This document shows positions 9,149 to 16,769 of a DNA stretch of 33,992 nucleotides, piece by piece (positions within the stretch are counted from its first letter, which is position 1; the number at the start of each line of letters is the position of its first letter). The DNA is from Anaerolineae bacterium. GTDB taxonomy: Bacteria > Chloroflexota > Anaerolineae > CG2-30-64-16. Under the pieces are notes generated by a model that was not told the origin of the DNA, did not search any database, and saw only the letters and a program-made list of their open reading frames with translations. The stretch is from assembly GCA_026645775.1 (NCBI GenBank), contig JAPKMS010000229.1:1-33992 (forward strand). Reading direction: 5' to 3'. The translations under genes and the position numbers were made by a program.

Positions 9149-9505
9149 TTAGTGGCAGCTACTGCATCCGCCGCTGCAATTCGACACGGCGTTCGGGTTT
9201 TCGATGTGGAATCCGCCACCGGTGGGGCCTTCGACGTAATCGATGCTGGCGCCTTCCATATATTGCAGGCTCTGGGGATCGACGATCACGCGCAACCCCT
9301 GCTGCTCGAATACCACATCGACAGGGCGCGGGTTGCTGTCGAAGGTCATGCCGTACTGCAGGCCGCTGCAGCCGCTGCCGCTGACGAACACGCGCAGGCC
9401 ATGCGTCTCGCGCACGCCCTTCTCATCCATGATTGCGGCCAGCTTCTCCGCCGCGGTTTCGGTCAGGGTGATGGTCGCGGTCTCTTCTAGGGTTGTAACA
9501 GACAT
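9149..9505 (-). CDS. A-type iron-sulfur cluster carrier (IscA/ErpA/HesB family)
   Basis: 118 residues. A-type carriers bind and hand on Fe-S clusters to apo-enzymes. Seen: [32 protein letters not shown] with the first ligand Cys46, and FHIENPNA before the cysteine-rich end. The usual C-terminal CGCG(x)SF is replaced by CSGGCSSCH, giving Cys110, Cys114 and Cys117, so the ligand spacing differs from IscA and ErpA. The ATG at 9505 has GGGAGA about 7 nt upstream. A longer in-frame start at 9634 overlaps moaA and is rejected. It lies between moaA and rtcB; both MoaA and the radical SAM proteins downstream would be clients for a carrier. Confidence 0.9.
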   Translation of the reverse strand: MSVTTLEETATITLTETAAEKLAAIMDEKGVRETHGLRVFVSGSGCSGLQYGMTFDSNPRPVDVVFEQQGLRVIVDPQSLQYMEGASIDYVEGPTGGGFHIENPNAVSNCSGGCSSCH

Positions 9506-9567
9506 GAGATTTCTCCCGGAATGGTATTGGCTCGGCCACTGGGACCGAGTGCGATCGATTTGCGTAT

Positions 9568-10581
9568 CTACCCGCCGATCTGGCTCATTTCGCGCGAACG
9601 GGCGATATCGTCTTCTTCCAGCCGGTGCCCCCACGGTTTGTGGTAGGCGCCTTCGGCCATGATGTGTTGCAGCGAGGCAAAGTCAGCCCCGGCGCGCAGC
9701 GGGGTCAGCAGGTCGACCTCGGCGTCGCGCAGCAAACACAGGCGCAGCCTGCCGTCGGCCGTCAGGCGCAGGCGGTTGCAGCCTGCGCAAAACGGTTGGG
9801 TGACGCTGCTGATGAAACCCAACTGGCCGGCCGCCCCCGCCAATTGATAGGGCTGTGCGGGGTCGTGGCCGTTGTGGCCGGCCACGGGCAGCAGCGGGCC
9901 CAAGGCCGCCGCGATGCGGGCCTGGGTGACGCGGGACGGAACGACCTGGTCCTGTTGAAAATCAGCCACGCTGCCCAACGGCATCAACTCAATAAAACGA
10001 ACCTGCCATGGATTGGTCAGGGTCAGCCGCGCGAGCTCGACGACTTCGTCATCATTAAATCCGCGTGTGACGACGCAGTTGAGTTTGATGGGTGTCAGCC
10101 CGGCAGCTTCCGCGGCCGCGATCCCGCGCCAAACATGGTCCAGATCCCCCCGGCGCGTGATGCTCCGAAACTTGACCGGGTCCAGGGAGTCGATGCTGAT
10201 GTTGACTTGATCCAGGCCTGCTGCGGCCAGGGGTCGCGCCAGGCTCGCCAGTTTGATGCCATTGGTGGTCATCACGACCCGCTGGATGCCCGGAACTGCC
10301 CGGATCGCGCGCACTAACTCGACCAATCCACGGCGCATCGTCGGCTCGCCGCCGGTCAGGCGAATCTTGTCAACGCCCAGGCTGGCCGCGACCCGGATCA
10401 GCATCAGGATTTCCTCGTCCTGCAGCAGCGATGCGGCCGGCTGAAAAGTGATGTCTTCCGGCATGCAGTAAACACAGCGCAGGTTACAGGCGTCGGTCAA
10501 CGACACGCGCAGGTAATGCAGATGTCGACCAAAGGTATCGTGCATCGTGCTCGGTGTGTCGATGGTGGTGTGCTTTTCCAT
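9568..10581 (-). CDS. moaA: GTP 3',8-cyclase MoaA (molybdenum cofactor biosynthesis)
   Basis: 337 residues. MoaA is a radical SAM enzyme that converts GTP to 3',8-cyclo-7,8-dihydro-GTP, the first step of molybdopterin synthesis. It carries two 4Fe-4S clusters. N-terminal ligands are in SLTDACNLRCVYCMPE (Cys32, Cys36, Cys39) and the GTP-site cluster ligands are Cys265, Cys268 and Cys282 in CAGCNRLRLTADG and RLCL. The protein ends in the typical Gly-Gly. Start at 10581 is 24 nt past the regulator's stop and has a poor ribosome-binding site; Met13 is an alternative. No other moa or moe gene is visible, so its placement here is better explained by shared Fe-S dependence or regulation than by cofactor-pathway clustering. 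Confidence 0.95.
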   Translation of the reverse strand: MEKHTTIDTPSTMHDTFGRHLHYLRVSLTDACNLRCVYCMPEDITFQPAASLLQDEEILMLIRVAASLGVDKIRLTGGEPTMRRGLVELVRAIRAVPGIQRVVMTTNGIKLASLARPLAAAGLDQVNISIDSLDPVKFRSITRRGDLDHVWRGIAAAEAAGLTPIKLNCVVTRGFNDDEVVELARLTLTNPWQVRFIELMPLGSVADFQQDQVVPSRVTQARIAAALGPLLPVAGHNGHDPAQPYQLAGAAGQLGFISSVTQPFCAGCNRLRLTADGRLRLCLLRDAEVDLLTPLRAGADFASLQHIMAEGAYHKPWGHRLEEDDIARSREMSQIGG

Positions 10582-10605
10582 GAGCTTAACGACTTTGCCC
10601 CGGGC

Positions 10606-11238
10606 TTATTCGAGGACGATCGGAGTCGAATCGATGAGATACGTGCAATGCGTTTTGTTATCCATTGCGCGCGTCTGCAAGCGGACGGCGTCGGGGAGCA
10701 GCCGCCGCATCATGGTTTCATCCATCATGCATAGCTCGGGGTGATCGTCGGCGACACCCGCGTAAGGACAGTTGCATGTGTGCAGCTCGTAGTACCCACC
10801 GTGTTTTTCCCAGCGAGCGTTGTAGCCCTTCTCGGTGAGAAATTCTGTCACCTGTTCCAGCCGATCTTCAATCGGCTGAGCCGGCATTTCGGGCGGTGCT
10901 TCTCCGGCAGTTTTCTCTGCCACACGCTGCAAGACGCCGCGCACTGCGTCGCCGGGCAATGTGGCTTTCAGCTCGGCAAGGATATGGCTGGCGAGCGCGT
11001 CGTAGCGCTGCGGGAACAACTTGGCGGCGTTGGGGGTGAGCGCATAGACTTGACTTGGGCGGCCGGCGCCATTGTGGCGGAGCACGCCTGTCAGCTCGAT
11101 CAGATCTTCACCCACCAGGATGTCCAGGTGGTGACGCACCGACACCTGGGCCATCCCAAGCTGTTCTGCCAGTTGGGCTACGGTCGCGGTCCCTTGTTCC
11201 TTCAGGATCTCCGCGATGCGACGTCGAACCGGTTGCAC
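10606..11238 (-). CDS. SufR-like winged-helix Fe-S-sensing transcriptional regulator
   Basis: 210 residues from GTG 11238, with AAGGAG 7 nt upstream. An in-frame TTG at 11298 would add a tail that overlaps the promoter region. The N-terminal winged helix-turn-helix spans about 5-70 (TVAQLAEQLGMAQVSVRHHL, then GRPSQVYALT). The C-terminal sensor has Cys155, Cys157, Cys170 and Cys198. Spacings of 13 between Cys157 and Cys170 and 28 between Cys170 and Cys198 match the cluster-ligand pattern I recall for SufR repressors of Fe-S assembly genes. It heads a minus-strand run of moaA, an Fe-S carrier, rtcB and four radical SAM genes. Three AACCGGT boxes lie in its leader and first codons, suggesting autoregulation. 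A generic ArsR- or DeoR-like regulator is the alternative. Confidence 0.82.
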   Translation of the reverse strand: MQPVRRRIAEILKEQGTATVAQLAEQLGMAQVSVRHHLDILVGEDLIELTGVLRHNGAGRPSQVYALTPNAAKLFPQRYDALASHILAELKATLPGDAVRGVLQRVAEKTAGEAPPEMPAQPIEDRLEQVTEFLTEKGYNARWEKHGGYYELHTCNCPYAGVADDHPELCMMDETMMRRLLPDAVRLQTRAMDNKTHCTYLIDSTPIVLE

Positions 11239-11303
11239 TGCCACGCTCCTTGCGTATTGCCATTCACGGACAAAGAACCGGTGGCGTTTTATAGCCAACC
11301 GGT
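11227..11303 (-). promoter_or_regulatory. Three AACCGGT boxes, candidate operator for the SufR-like regulator
   Basis: AACCGGT occurs at 11297-11303, 11276-11282 and 11227-11233 (the last extended to the palindrome AACCGGTT). The first two are 21 bp apart, two helical turns, and begin at the predicted transcription start. The third overlaps codons 2-4 of the regulator. Position and spacing suit repression by a dimeric regulator. No binding data are implied. Confidence 0.5.
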
Positions 11304-11310
11304 AAATCTG

Positions 11311-11339
11311 ATCATAGCATAGGTGACTGGCCTTGTCAA
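11311..11339 (-). promoter_or_regulatory. Sigma70-type promoter of the Fe-S/radical SAM operon
   Basis: On the minus strand TTGACA (11339-11334), a 17-nt spacer and TATGAT (11316-11311) form a near-consensus promoter. Transcription should start near 11304, leaving a leader of about 65 nt before the GTG at 11238. No other equally good promoter was seen in front of the downstream genes as far as 2034, so it may drive the whole run. Confidence 0.8.
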
Positions 11340-11391
11340 TTACTATTATTTTACTGATAGATATTTTACGCAGGAGACCTTGTATCGCGCA

Positions 11392-11433
11392 CCGACGGCG
11401 GGAGGTTTCAATATTGAAACCTCCCGCCGTCGG
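11392..11433. repeat. 42-nt perfect palindrome between metG and the regulator gene
   Basis: Bases 11392-11433 equal their own reverse complement with no loop; the centre is CAATATTG. As RNA either strand could fold into a 19-20-bp hairpin. No U-tract follows on either strand, so a classical terminator is not supported, though it might still end metG transcription. It lies upstream of the operon promoter and could instead be a protein-binding dyad. Confidence 0.85.
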
Positions 11434-11588
11434 CGCATTGAGTGCTGGGTTATGGGCGGTTATTTGGTTGAGGTTGTGGATAACCTGGGCCCAATCCGTG
11501 GATAACTGTGTGCAAGCTTTATCGGGAGATCCCGTATCGCAATCCGAGCTAAGAAATCATTCGGCGCTCGCGAACTTGACCAGCCCTC

Positions 11589-13349
11589 TCAGGAATTGCC
11601 CGTCATCCGTTCGATTTCAAGCTCGCTCACGCTCGGTTCGAGTTTCAGGAACAAGGCGGCGGGCTGGCGGAGCGCCTGGCCCGCGGGCAGCGCGCTGGGG
11701 GCCCAACGGCCGGTGGCTGTAGCGCCATCGTAGCGCAGCACCAGATGGCTGCGCTGGCTTTCTGCGACTTCTGTTGTGTAAAGCTGCCCGAAAAGATCGC
11801 CCTCGTACCCCAGGTACGCGTGCAACTGCTGGCAGGTAAACGGCAGGAACGGCGCGAACAGGGTCTTCAGCGTATCGATCACCCGCAGCGCCACGTAGAT
11901 CGAGGTCGCCGCGCCCGCTGGATCGGTTTTGATCTGCTGCCACGGTTCCTTCAGGTTCAGGTAGCGGTTGGCCTCGTGCGCGAGCGACATCGTCTCAGTC
12001 AGTGCCGGCTTTAGTTTGACGGCGTCCAACAGGGCGGTTACCTGGTTGAAGGTGGGTTCGATCCGGTCCAGCAGCGCCTGGTCGGCGGCGTCGAACGCAC
12101 CGGGCTGCGGAACCCTGCCATCAAAGCGTTTGTAGGCAAACCCCAGCACGCGATTGGCCAGGTTGCCCCACGTCGCCACCAGTTCCTCGTTGTTGCGGCG
12201 CACAAACTCGTCCCACGTGAAGTTGACGTCCTGCGCTTCGGGGAAGCTGGCTGCGAGGGCATAGCGCCAGGGGTCTGGATCATAGCGATCCAGCGCATCG
12301 CCCATGCCGATACTCCACCGCCGGCTTTTGCTTAACTTTCGGCCTTCGACATTGAGGTATTCGTTGGCGGGCACGTCGTAGGGCAGGTTCAGGTCGCGGT
12401 CATAGGCGATCAGCATCGCGGGCCAGATGACCGAATGGAACTCGATATTGTCTTTGCCGATGAAGTAGTAGCTGGGCGTGTCGGCGCCATGCCACCACGC
12501 CTGCCACGCATCGGGTCGGCCGACCACCTGCGCCCATTCCTTGCTGGCCGCAAAGTAGCCGATGACCGCATCGTACCAGACGTAAATACGCTTATCTTCG
12601 TAACCGGGCACCGGGATCGTGATCCCCCATGCGATATCGCGCGTGATGGGACGTCCGCGCAGCTCCCGGCTTTCCAACCGGGCGCGAGTGGCGTTCATAA
12701 CGTTCGAGCGCCAGTGGGTCTTGCGTCCGTCATCGAGCCATGCGAGGAGCGGATCGTTCAGCTTGCCCAAATCCAGGAAGAAGTGCTCAGTCTCACGGAT
12801 TTCGATATTGCTGCCGCCGCAGTATTTGCAGCGCGGCTTGAGCAAGGCGGTCGCCTCGTATGTTCGTCCGCAGTTGTCACACTGGTCGCCGCGCGCGCCA
12901 TCATAGCCGCAAAAAGGGCAGACACCTTCAACGAAGCGATCGGCCAGCCATTTGTTGCTGTCAGTGCAGTACAACTGAGCTGTGCGGTCGCGGTAGAGAT
13001 ACCCGTTCGCCAGGTGCGTCTTGAAGAAATCTTGCGTCACCGCCCAGTGGTTTTCGGTATCGGTCTCTGTGAACAGATCGAAGCTGATGCCCAGGCGGCG
13101 CAGCGTCTCGGTGTTGCGCGGATGGTAGCGGTCCACCACCGCACGCGGGGTGATGCCTTCATCCTCAGCGGTGACTGTGATCGGCGTGCCGTGGGTGTCG
13201 GAGCCCGAGACCATCAGCACATCGTTGCCCTGCATGCGTTGATAGCGCGCAAAGATATCCGCGGGCAGATAGGCGCCGGCGCAGTGACCGATGTGCATGT
13301 CGCCGTTGCAATAGGGCCAGGCGACACAGACTAAAATTTTGCGGCTCAT
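11589..13349 (-). CDS. metG: Methionyl-tRNA synthetase
   Basis: 586 residues; class I synthetase that charges tRNA-Met. Seen: [18 protein letters not shown] with HIGH at 19-22, [11 protein letters not shown], a zinc-binding insert with [13 protein letters not shown] and CKYCG (two knuckles, so the four-cysteine-pair type), the tryptophan/methionine-site stretch [10 protein letters not shown], and [10 protein letters not shown] as the KMSKS loop. The C-terminal anticodon-binding helices are present, but the EMAP/Trbp111-like dimer domain found in some MetRS is absent. The ATG at 13349 has GAGGTG just upstream. A longer frame back to 13421 would not add family sequence. It is not obviously co-transcribed with its neighbours. 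Confidence 0.96.
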   Translation of the reverse strand: MSRKILVCVAWPYCNGDMHIGHCAGAYLPADIFARYQRMQGNDVLMVSGSDTHGTPITVTAEDEGITPRAVVDRYHPRNTETLRRLGISFDLFTETDTENHWAVTQDFFKTHLANGYLYRDRTAQLYCTDSNKWLADRFVEGVCPFCGYDGARGDQCDNCGRTYEATALLKPRCKYCGGSNIEIRETEHFFLDLGKLNDPLLAWLDDGRKTHWRSNVMNATRARLESRELRGRPITRDIAWGITIPVPGYEDKRIYVWYDAVIGYFAASKEWAQVVGRPDAWQAWWHGADTPSYYFIGKDNIEFHSVIWPAMLIAYDRDLNLPYDVPANEYLNVEGRKLSKSRRWSIGMGDALDRYDPDPWRYALAASFPEAQDVNFTWDEFVRRNNEELVATWGNLANRVLGFAYKRFDGRVPQPGAFDAADQALLDRIEPTFNQVTALLDAVKLKPALTETMSLAHEANRYLNLKEPWQQIKTDPAGAATSIYVALRVIDTLKTLFAPFLPFTCQQLHAYLGYEGDLFGQLYTTEVAESQRSHLVLRYDGATATGRWAPSALPAGQALRQPAALFLKLEPSVSELEIERMTGNS

Positions 13350-13411
13350 AAGACACCTCAAGTGTGCGGGATGCGCGAAACGCAGGATCGGGCGCGTTTC
13401 ACGTGGGGCGA

Positions 13412-13440
13412 ATTCTACCACAGGAGCGCGGAGCGGCTAA
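13412..13440 (-). promoter_or_regulatory. Candidate metG promoter (extended -10)
   Basis: On the minus strand TGGTAGAAT provides an extended -10 (hexamer TAGAAT, 13417-13412), with TTAGCC (13440-13435) 17 nt further upstream as a weak -35. Transcription would start near 13405, about 55 nt ahead of the metG ATG. Confidence 0.45.
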
Positions 13441-13493
13441 ATAGGCCGCGAATGGGGTGGTGTTGTAGGCGGGTCCTCGCGACGGGGACCCGG

Positions 13494-13540
13494 CCATCGC
13501 AGCGGTGCGGCACACAGGTCGCGCCGCACCGCTGCGATGG
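13494..13540. repeat. Strong hairpin downstream of the PspC gene
   Basis: An 18-bp perfect stem (13494-13511 with 13523-13540) with an 11-nt loop starts 6 nt after the end of the PspC gene. A second, 6-bp stem lies at 13471-13491. Neither is followed by T residues on the minus strand. It probably stops or stabilises the PspC transcript, but it is not a standard intrinsic terminator. Confidence 0.6.
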
Positions 13541-13546
13541 GTTCCG

Positions 13547-13780
13547 TTAGCTTGCGCTGGTCGGGTCATCCGGAGGGGTCGTTGGGCCTTCCGACTCCAG
13601 GGGGACCACAATCATCAGGATGACGTAGATCAACAGACCGGTGCCCACGCCGAACAACACGAGCAGGGCGAAGATCAAACGGATCAACGTCGGGTCGACA
13701 TTCAGATACTTGCCCAATCCACCACACACACCGGCGATCATTTTGTCGGTGCTGCTGCGATACAGCTTCTTTGACTCCAT
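13547..13780 (-). CDS. PspC-domain small membrane protein
   Basis: 77 residues. The PspC domain fills it: [31 protein letters not shown] followed by one hydrophobic helix ([23 protein letters not shown], about 37-59) and a short Pro/Thr-rich tail. PspC proteins are membrane-stress components; here the domain stands alone with no pspA or pspB next to it. The ATG at 13780 has AGGAGGT close upstream. An 18-bp hairpin follows the stop codon. The role in this organism cannot be read from context. Confidence 0.88.
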   Translation of the reverse strand: MESKKLYRSSTDKMIAGVCGGLGKYLNVDPTLIRLIFALLVLFGVGTGLLIYVILMIVVPLESEGPTTPPDDPTSAS

Positions 13781-13903
13781 AGGACCTCCTCGTACGACTG
13801 CCTGAGCGATGTCTCAGGATGTTGAAGCGCCTTTGTTGCGCGCTCTCGTTTCTGACTTACACTTCTTATTACGCAAGGTCTCCGATTTGGTTGCACGCCA
13901 GGC

Positions 13904-14356
13904 TCAGGCTTCGGGCCGTGTGCGCCGGCTGACGTAGACGATATCGTGCCGGCGGAAGCCCAACGCATCGAACAGGGCCAGCGATTCGTCGTTCTCGCTC
14001 TCGATCAGCGCGGCCCAAATCTCCAGCCCCAGGTCGTGGGTGAACCAGCGCTCGGCCTCGGCGATCAGCAGGCGCGCGAGCCCGCGACGTCGGTGGTTCG
14101 AATCGACGGCCAGGCGGTTGATCCATCCCTTCCGCCCATCGTGAGTCAGCACGGCCACACCGATCAGCCGGCCATCCGCACGCAGGCCAATGGCCCGCTG
14201 CTGCCCGGAGGCTATCTGGCGCGCAAACGCGTCCGGTGCATCGCGGCCCGCGGGACGAACGGGCAAGCCGGCGCGCGTCCATAGCGCCAGCATTTCAGCA
14301 TAGTCGGTCGGACCCAACTCGCAGACTTCGGTGGGTGGGAGATCAGCAGGGTTCAT
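13904..14356 (-). CDS. GNAT-family N-acetyltransferase
   Basis: 150 residues. Acetyl-CoA-dependent transferase of the GNAT fold; the acceptor is unknown. Seen: strand LIGVAVLTHDGRKGWINRLAVD, then the acetyl-CoA pyrophosphate loop RRRGLARLLIAEAERW (the R/QxxGxA motif), and the C-terminal motif ESLALFDALGFRRHDIVYVSR. The ATG at 14356 has AGGAG 6 nt upstream. An in-frame start at 14458 lies in a hairpin region and is rejected. It is transcribed away from the HtrA gene and alone on its strand. Confidence 0.9.
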   Translation of the reverse strand: MNPADLPPTEVCELGPTDYAEMLALWTRAGLPVRPAGRDAPDAFARQIASGQQRAIGLRADGRLIGVAVLTHDGRKGWINRLAVDSNHRRRGLARLLIAEAERWFTHDLGLEIWAALIESENDESLALFDALGFRRHDIVYVSRRTRPEA

Positions 14357-14701
14357 ACTCGCTCCTATGAACGGGATGCGTAGGGTGAACGTATGGCAGC
14401 CGTCCAAACAGTGTAGCATTAACATGGGGCGCGCGTCGAGCATTTCGGGCCGCCCCATGTTACACTTACGCCGAGAGATGCAGAAGAAACAGAGTTCTCT
14501 CCTTCTCCTCCTTTTTGAGCGCCGGGGTAAGGGCAGCCCCGGCGCTCAGCGCGTTAACGCCCCGGCCGCTGTGATTGCCTCCAGTATAGGGCTGCCCGGC
14601 CGCGGTGGCAAGTCTTCGCTCATTTCCGGTGAATCGGTTATAATCTGCTCTTGTCGCATCTTTCATATCTGCCGCACCGTGTCTTGTCCAGGAGGCGTCT
14701 T
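14357..14701. other. Non-coding divergent region between the GNAT and HtrA-like genes
   Basis: No gene is seen. It contains two inverted repeats: 14420-14431 with 14451-14462 (12 bp, 19-nt loop), near a weak minus-strand promoter for the GNAT gene (TACACT at 14415-14410), and 14517-14527 with 14537-14547 (11 bp, 9-nt loop). The second is preceded, not followed, by T residues on the + strand, so it is not a terminator for either flank. The HtrA promoter lies at its right end. Confidence 0.6.
14639..14644 (+). promoter_or_regulatory. -10 box upstream of the HtrA-like gene
   Basis: TATAAT at 14639-14644, 58 nt before the GTG start. No good -35 hexamer lies 16-18 nt upstream (TCTTCG-like at best), so it may depend on an activator or an alternative sigma factor. 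Confidence 0.5.
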
Positions 14702-16378
14702 GTGAACCAGCGCAGCATTTGTACGGTATCGTTTCTAGTCATCATCGGTCTGACCTTCGGGGGACTTTTTCCGGCGGTGGTCTTTTCGGCGCAAGAGACG
14801 CCGCCGACACCAACCCCGACTGCCGTCCCGGCGCGTCCCACCGCGGTCATTTCGGAGGCGAAATCGACACTGCTGGCAATGGGCGATCTGCAAGGGGTAT
14901 TGGAGCAGGTTTACGAGAAGGTCAATCCCTCGGTTGTGACGGTGTGGGGCGCGGTCGAGTATCCGCTGGAAGACTCAGCGACTGTTGAGGATCAAAAAAC
15001 GGGCGGCCGCCGCACGGCAAACCATGAGTCCGACGTTAAGCCGCTCGCATTTGACCTGCCGGCGCCTGAGTATCCGCTGGGCTCCGGGTTTGTTTGGGAC
15101 AAGGCCGGTCACATCATCACGAATAATCACGTCGTAGAGGGCGGGAGCGCGTTCTCGATCGCGTTTGCCGATGGCCTACGTCTGCCGGTGGAATTGGTCG
15201 CGCAGGAGTCAGAGAGCGATCTAGCGGTGCTCAAAGTCGATTCGGACGGCCTGGATCTGCGCCCCATCACGCTGGGAGATTCGACCAAAGTGCGGGTGGG
15301 ACAGCCGGTGATCGTGATCGGAACCCCGCTGGGGTATTACGAGGGCTCCCTAACGTTTGGCGTGGTCAGCGCACTGGGCCGGAGCCTTGCGCCGGAGTTC
15401 ACCCTGGAGATGCTTTTTAAGCCCTCTTATCAAATTCCTGATATTATTCAGACCGACGCCGCGCTCAACCCCGGCAACTCGGGCGGTGTGATGGTGGACC
15501 TGGAAGGGCGGTTGCTTGGCGTGCCGGCGGCGGGTGTGGATGAGGCCGAGGGCCTGGGGTTTGTGATCCCATCGGTGATTGTGAAACGTGTTGTGCCCGC
15601 ATTGATCGAGAAGGGCGCCTATGAGTACCCGTGGCTCGGCCTCTTCAGCACCGCCTTGACACCGGATCTGGTGAAGGCAATGAAGTGGCCGAAGGCGCAG
15701 CGGGGCGCGCTGGTGATGGCCGTCGCCGCTGACGGCCCGGCCGATGTCGCTGATGTGCGCGGCAGCAGCAAACTGGTGGTCACTGAAAATGACACGCTGT
15801 CGGTGGGCGGCGATCTGATCACGGCCATCGACGGTCAGCCGGTACGCCGACCCGAAGACCTGGACATCTACCTGATCCGCAATGCCGACGTGGGTGAGGA
15901 TGTGACGTTGAGTTTCGTGCGGGGTACGGCAACGATGACCGCGACGCTCACAGTGGCGGCGCGGCCGGAAGAGGATCAGGATCAATCGGCCGATGAGCCG
16001 CACTCTGACATCGCGGGCGCACCGGTCTGGCTGGGCATTGATCCTTTCACGCTCACGCCCGAAGTCGCTGAGGCGATGGCGCTGGCGCGGGATCGCACCG
16101 GGGTGCTGATCCAGACGTTGGTGAGCGGCAGCCCCGCGGATAAGGCCAGGCTGCGCGGCGGCTATAAAACGATCACCTTGGAACGCGGCAATACAGTGAC
16201 CCTGGGCGGTGACGTGATCATCGCGGCTGACGATCGGCCCGTGAAGGATATCGACGGGCTAGTGGCGGCGCTGGGGGAAAAGACGCCCGGTGACACGGTG
16301 ACGTTGACCATCCTGCGCGATGGCGAACAGTTGGATATGCCCGTGATCCTCGGCGTTCCGCCGAGCGGCACGATGTGA
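14702..16378 (+). CDS. HtrA/DegP-like serine protease with two PDZ domains
   Basis: 558 residues from a GTG at 14702, with AGGAGG 6 nt upstream; a longer TTG frame from 14651 is rejected because it covers this site. The N-terminal hydrophobic segment (VSFLVIIGLTFGGLFPAVVFSA, about 8-29) is a signal peptide or anchor, so the protease acts outside the cytoplasmic membrane. A Pro/Thr linker follows. The trypsin-like catalytic triad is His143 (TNNHVVEGG), Asp173 (ESDLAVLKV) and Ser260 (NPGNSGGVM). PDZ1 lies at about 310-420 and PDZ2 at about 440-555, the latter with GDVIIAADDRPVKDIDGL. An insert of ~35 residues follows NPSVVTVWG. Typical role: quality control of damaged envelope proteins. No linked sensor genes are seen. 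Confidence 0.93.
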   Translation: MNQRSICTVSFLVIIGLTFGGLFPAVVFSAQETPPTPTPTAVPARPTAVISEAKSTLLAMGDLQGVLEQVYEKVNPSVVTVWGAVEYPLEDSATVEDQKTGGRRTANHESDVKPLAFDLPAPEYPLGSGFVWDKAGHIITNNHVVEGGSAFSIAFADGLRLPVELVAQESESDLAVLKVDSDGLDLRPITLGDSTKVRVGQPVIVIGTPLGYYEGSLTFGVVSALGRSLAPEFTLEMLFKPSYQIPDIIQTDAALNPGNSGGVMVDLEGRLLGVPAAGVDEAEGLGFVIPSVIVKRVVPALIEKGAYEYPWLGLFSTALTPDLVKAMKWPKAQRGALVMAVAADGPADVADVRGSSKLVVTENDTLSVGGDLITAIDGQPVRRPEDLDIYLIRNADVGEDVTLSFVRGTATMTATLTVAARPEEDQDQSADEPHSDIAGAPVWLGIDPFTLTPEVAEAMALARDRTGVLIQTLVSGSPADKARLRGGYKTITLERGNTVTLGGDVIIAADDRPVKDIDGLVAALGEKTPGDTVTLTILRDGEQLDMPVILGVPPSGTM

Positions 16379-16398
16379 GGTCAGTCGGCGCTGACACT

Positions 16399-16427
16399 TT
16401 GACATCCCGGCGGGGTCGTGGTATCCT
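16399..16427 (+). promoter_or_regulatory. Promoter of the T-box/aspS transcript
   Basis: TTGACA (16399-16404), a 17-nt spacer and TATCCT (16422-16427). The predicted start is near 16434, about 30 nt before Stem I of the T-box leader. It lies 21 nt past the HtrA stop, so aspS is separately controlled. Confidence 0.75.
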
Positions 16428-16461
16428 CGGCCCCACGTGTAAACCGCATACATTGAAAAGC

Positions 16462-16752
16462 TGTGATGGAGAGAGTACGGGAAGTGTACGCAGCTCAGAG
16501 AACGGCCGTCTGCTGTGAGTGCCGTCTGCGTTTCCCCGGAAAGACACTCCGGAGCTGCGGGGCCCAGATCGATTGAGGGCGTTATGCTCGGCAAGCGCCT
16601 AGTGAATCGGGGGTAGGCCCAGGCCGGCGCCCGCCGTTATCGGGCCAGGTCAGCGACGACCATTGAGGTCGGGTCCGTGAGGGTCCGGCAAACCAGGGTG
16701 GCACCGCGAGCGCGCTCCTCTCGTCCTTGGACGAGAGAGCGCGTATTTATTT
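16462..16752 (+). promoter_or_regulatory. T-box riboswitch, aspartate-specific (specifier GAC)
   Basis: A leader that reads uncharged tRNA and allows aspS transcription when charging falls. Seen: Stem I start with GGAG (16468-16471) and AGAGTAC, helix GGGAA/TTCCC, apical CAGAGA (16495-16500) and its partner loop. The specifier loop GGAAAGACA then places GAC (Asp) at 16543-16545, closed by CTCC pairing with GGAG. The antiterminator box AGGGTGGCACCGCG is at 16695-16708; its TGGC complements a tRNA end GCCA, matching G73 of tRNA-Asp. The competing terminator stem is 16711-16743, followed by TATTTATTT. The specifier agrees with the gene downstream. Confidence 0.93.
16711..16752 (+). terminator. 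T-box-controlled intrinsic terminator
   Basis: Left arm 16711-16726 and right arm 16729-16743 pair with one bulged C, followed by the T-rich TATTTATTT. Its 5' side lies directly after the antiterminator box, the standard mutually exclusive arrangement of a T-box leader. Confidence 0.85.
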
Positions 16753-16769
16753 CTCGAGGGGGTGCCAAA

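Larger units (their letters stand above)
11239..11588. other. Non-coding region between metG and the SufR-like regulator
   Basis: This 350-nt region has no convincing gene. From left to right it holds the regulator's leader with AACCGGT boxes, the promoter at 11311-11339, an AT-rich stretch (about 11340-11372), the 42-nt palindrome, and two 9-mers like DnaA boxes: TGTGGATAA (11475-11483, exact consensus) and CGTGGATAA (11497-11505, one change), in the same orientation 22 bp apart. Confidence 0.7.

Noticed and set aside
11401-11424. CRISPR-like ends GTTTCAAT/ATTGAAAC inside the palindrome
   Set aside because: Only one copy, with no repeated units or spacers and no cas genes; the resemblance comes from the palindrome centre.
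14517-14547. Terminator upstream of the HtrA-like gene
   Set aside because: The T-run precedes the stem on the + strand and becomes A residues on the minus strand, so it cannot act as an intrinsic terminator in either direction.
16380-16395. Terminator after the HtrA-like gene
   Set aside because: Only a 5-bp stem (GTCAG/CTGAC) with three T nearby; it overlaps the aspS promoter and is too weak to call.
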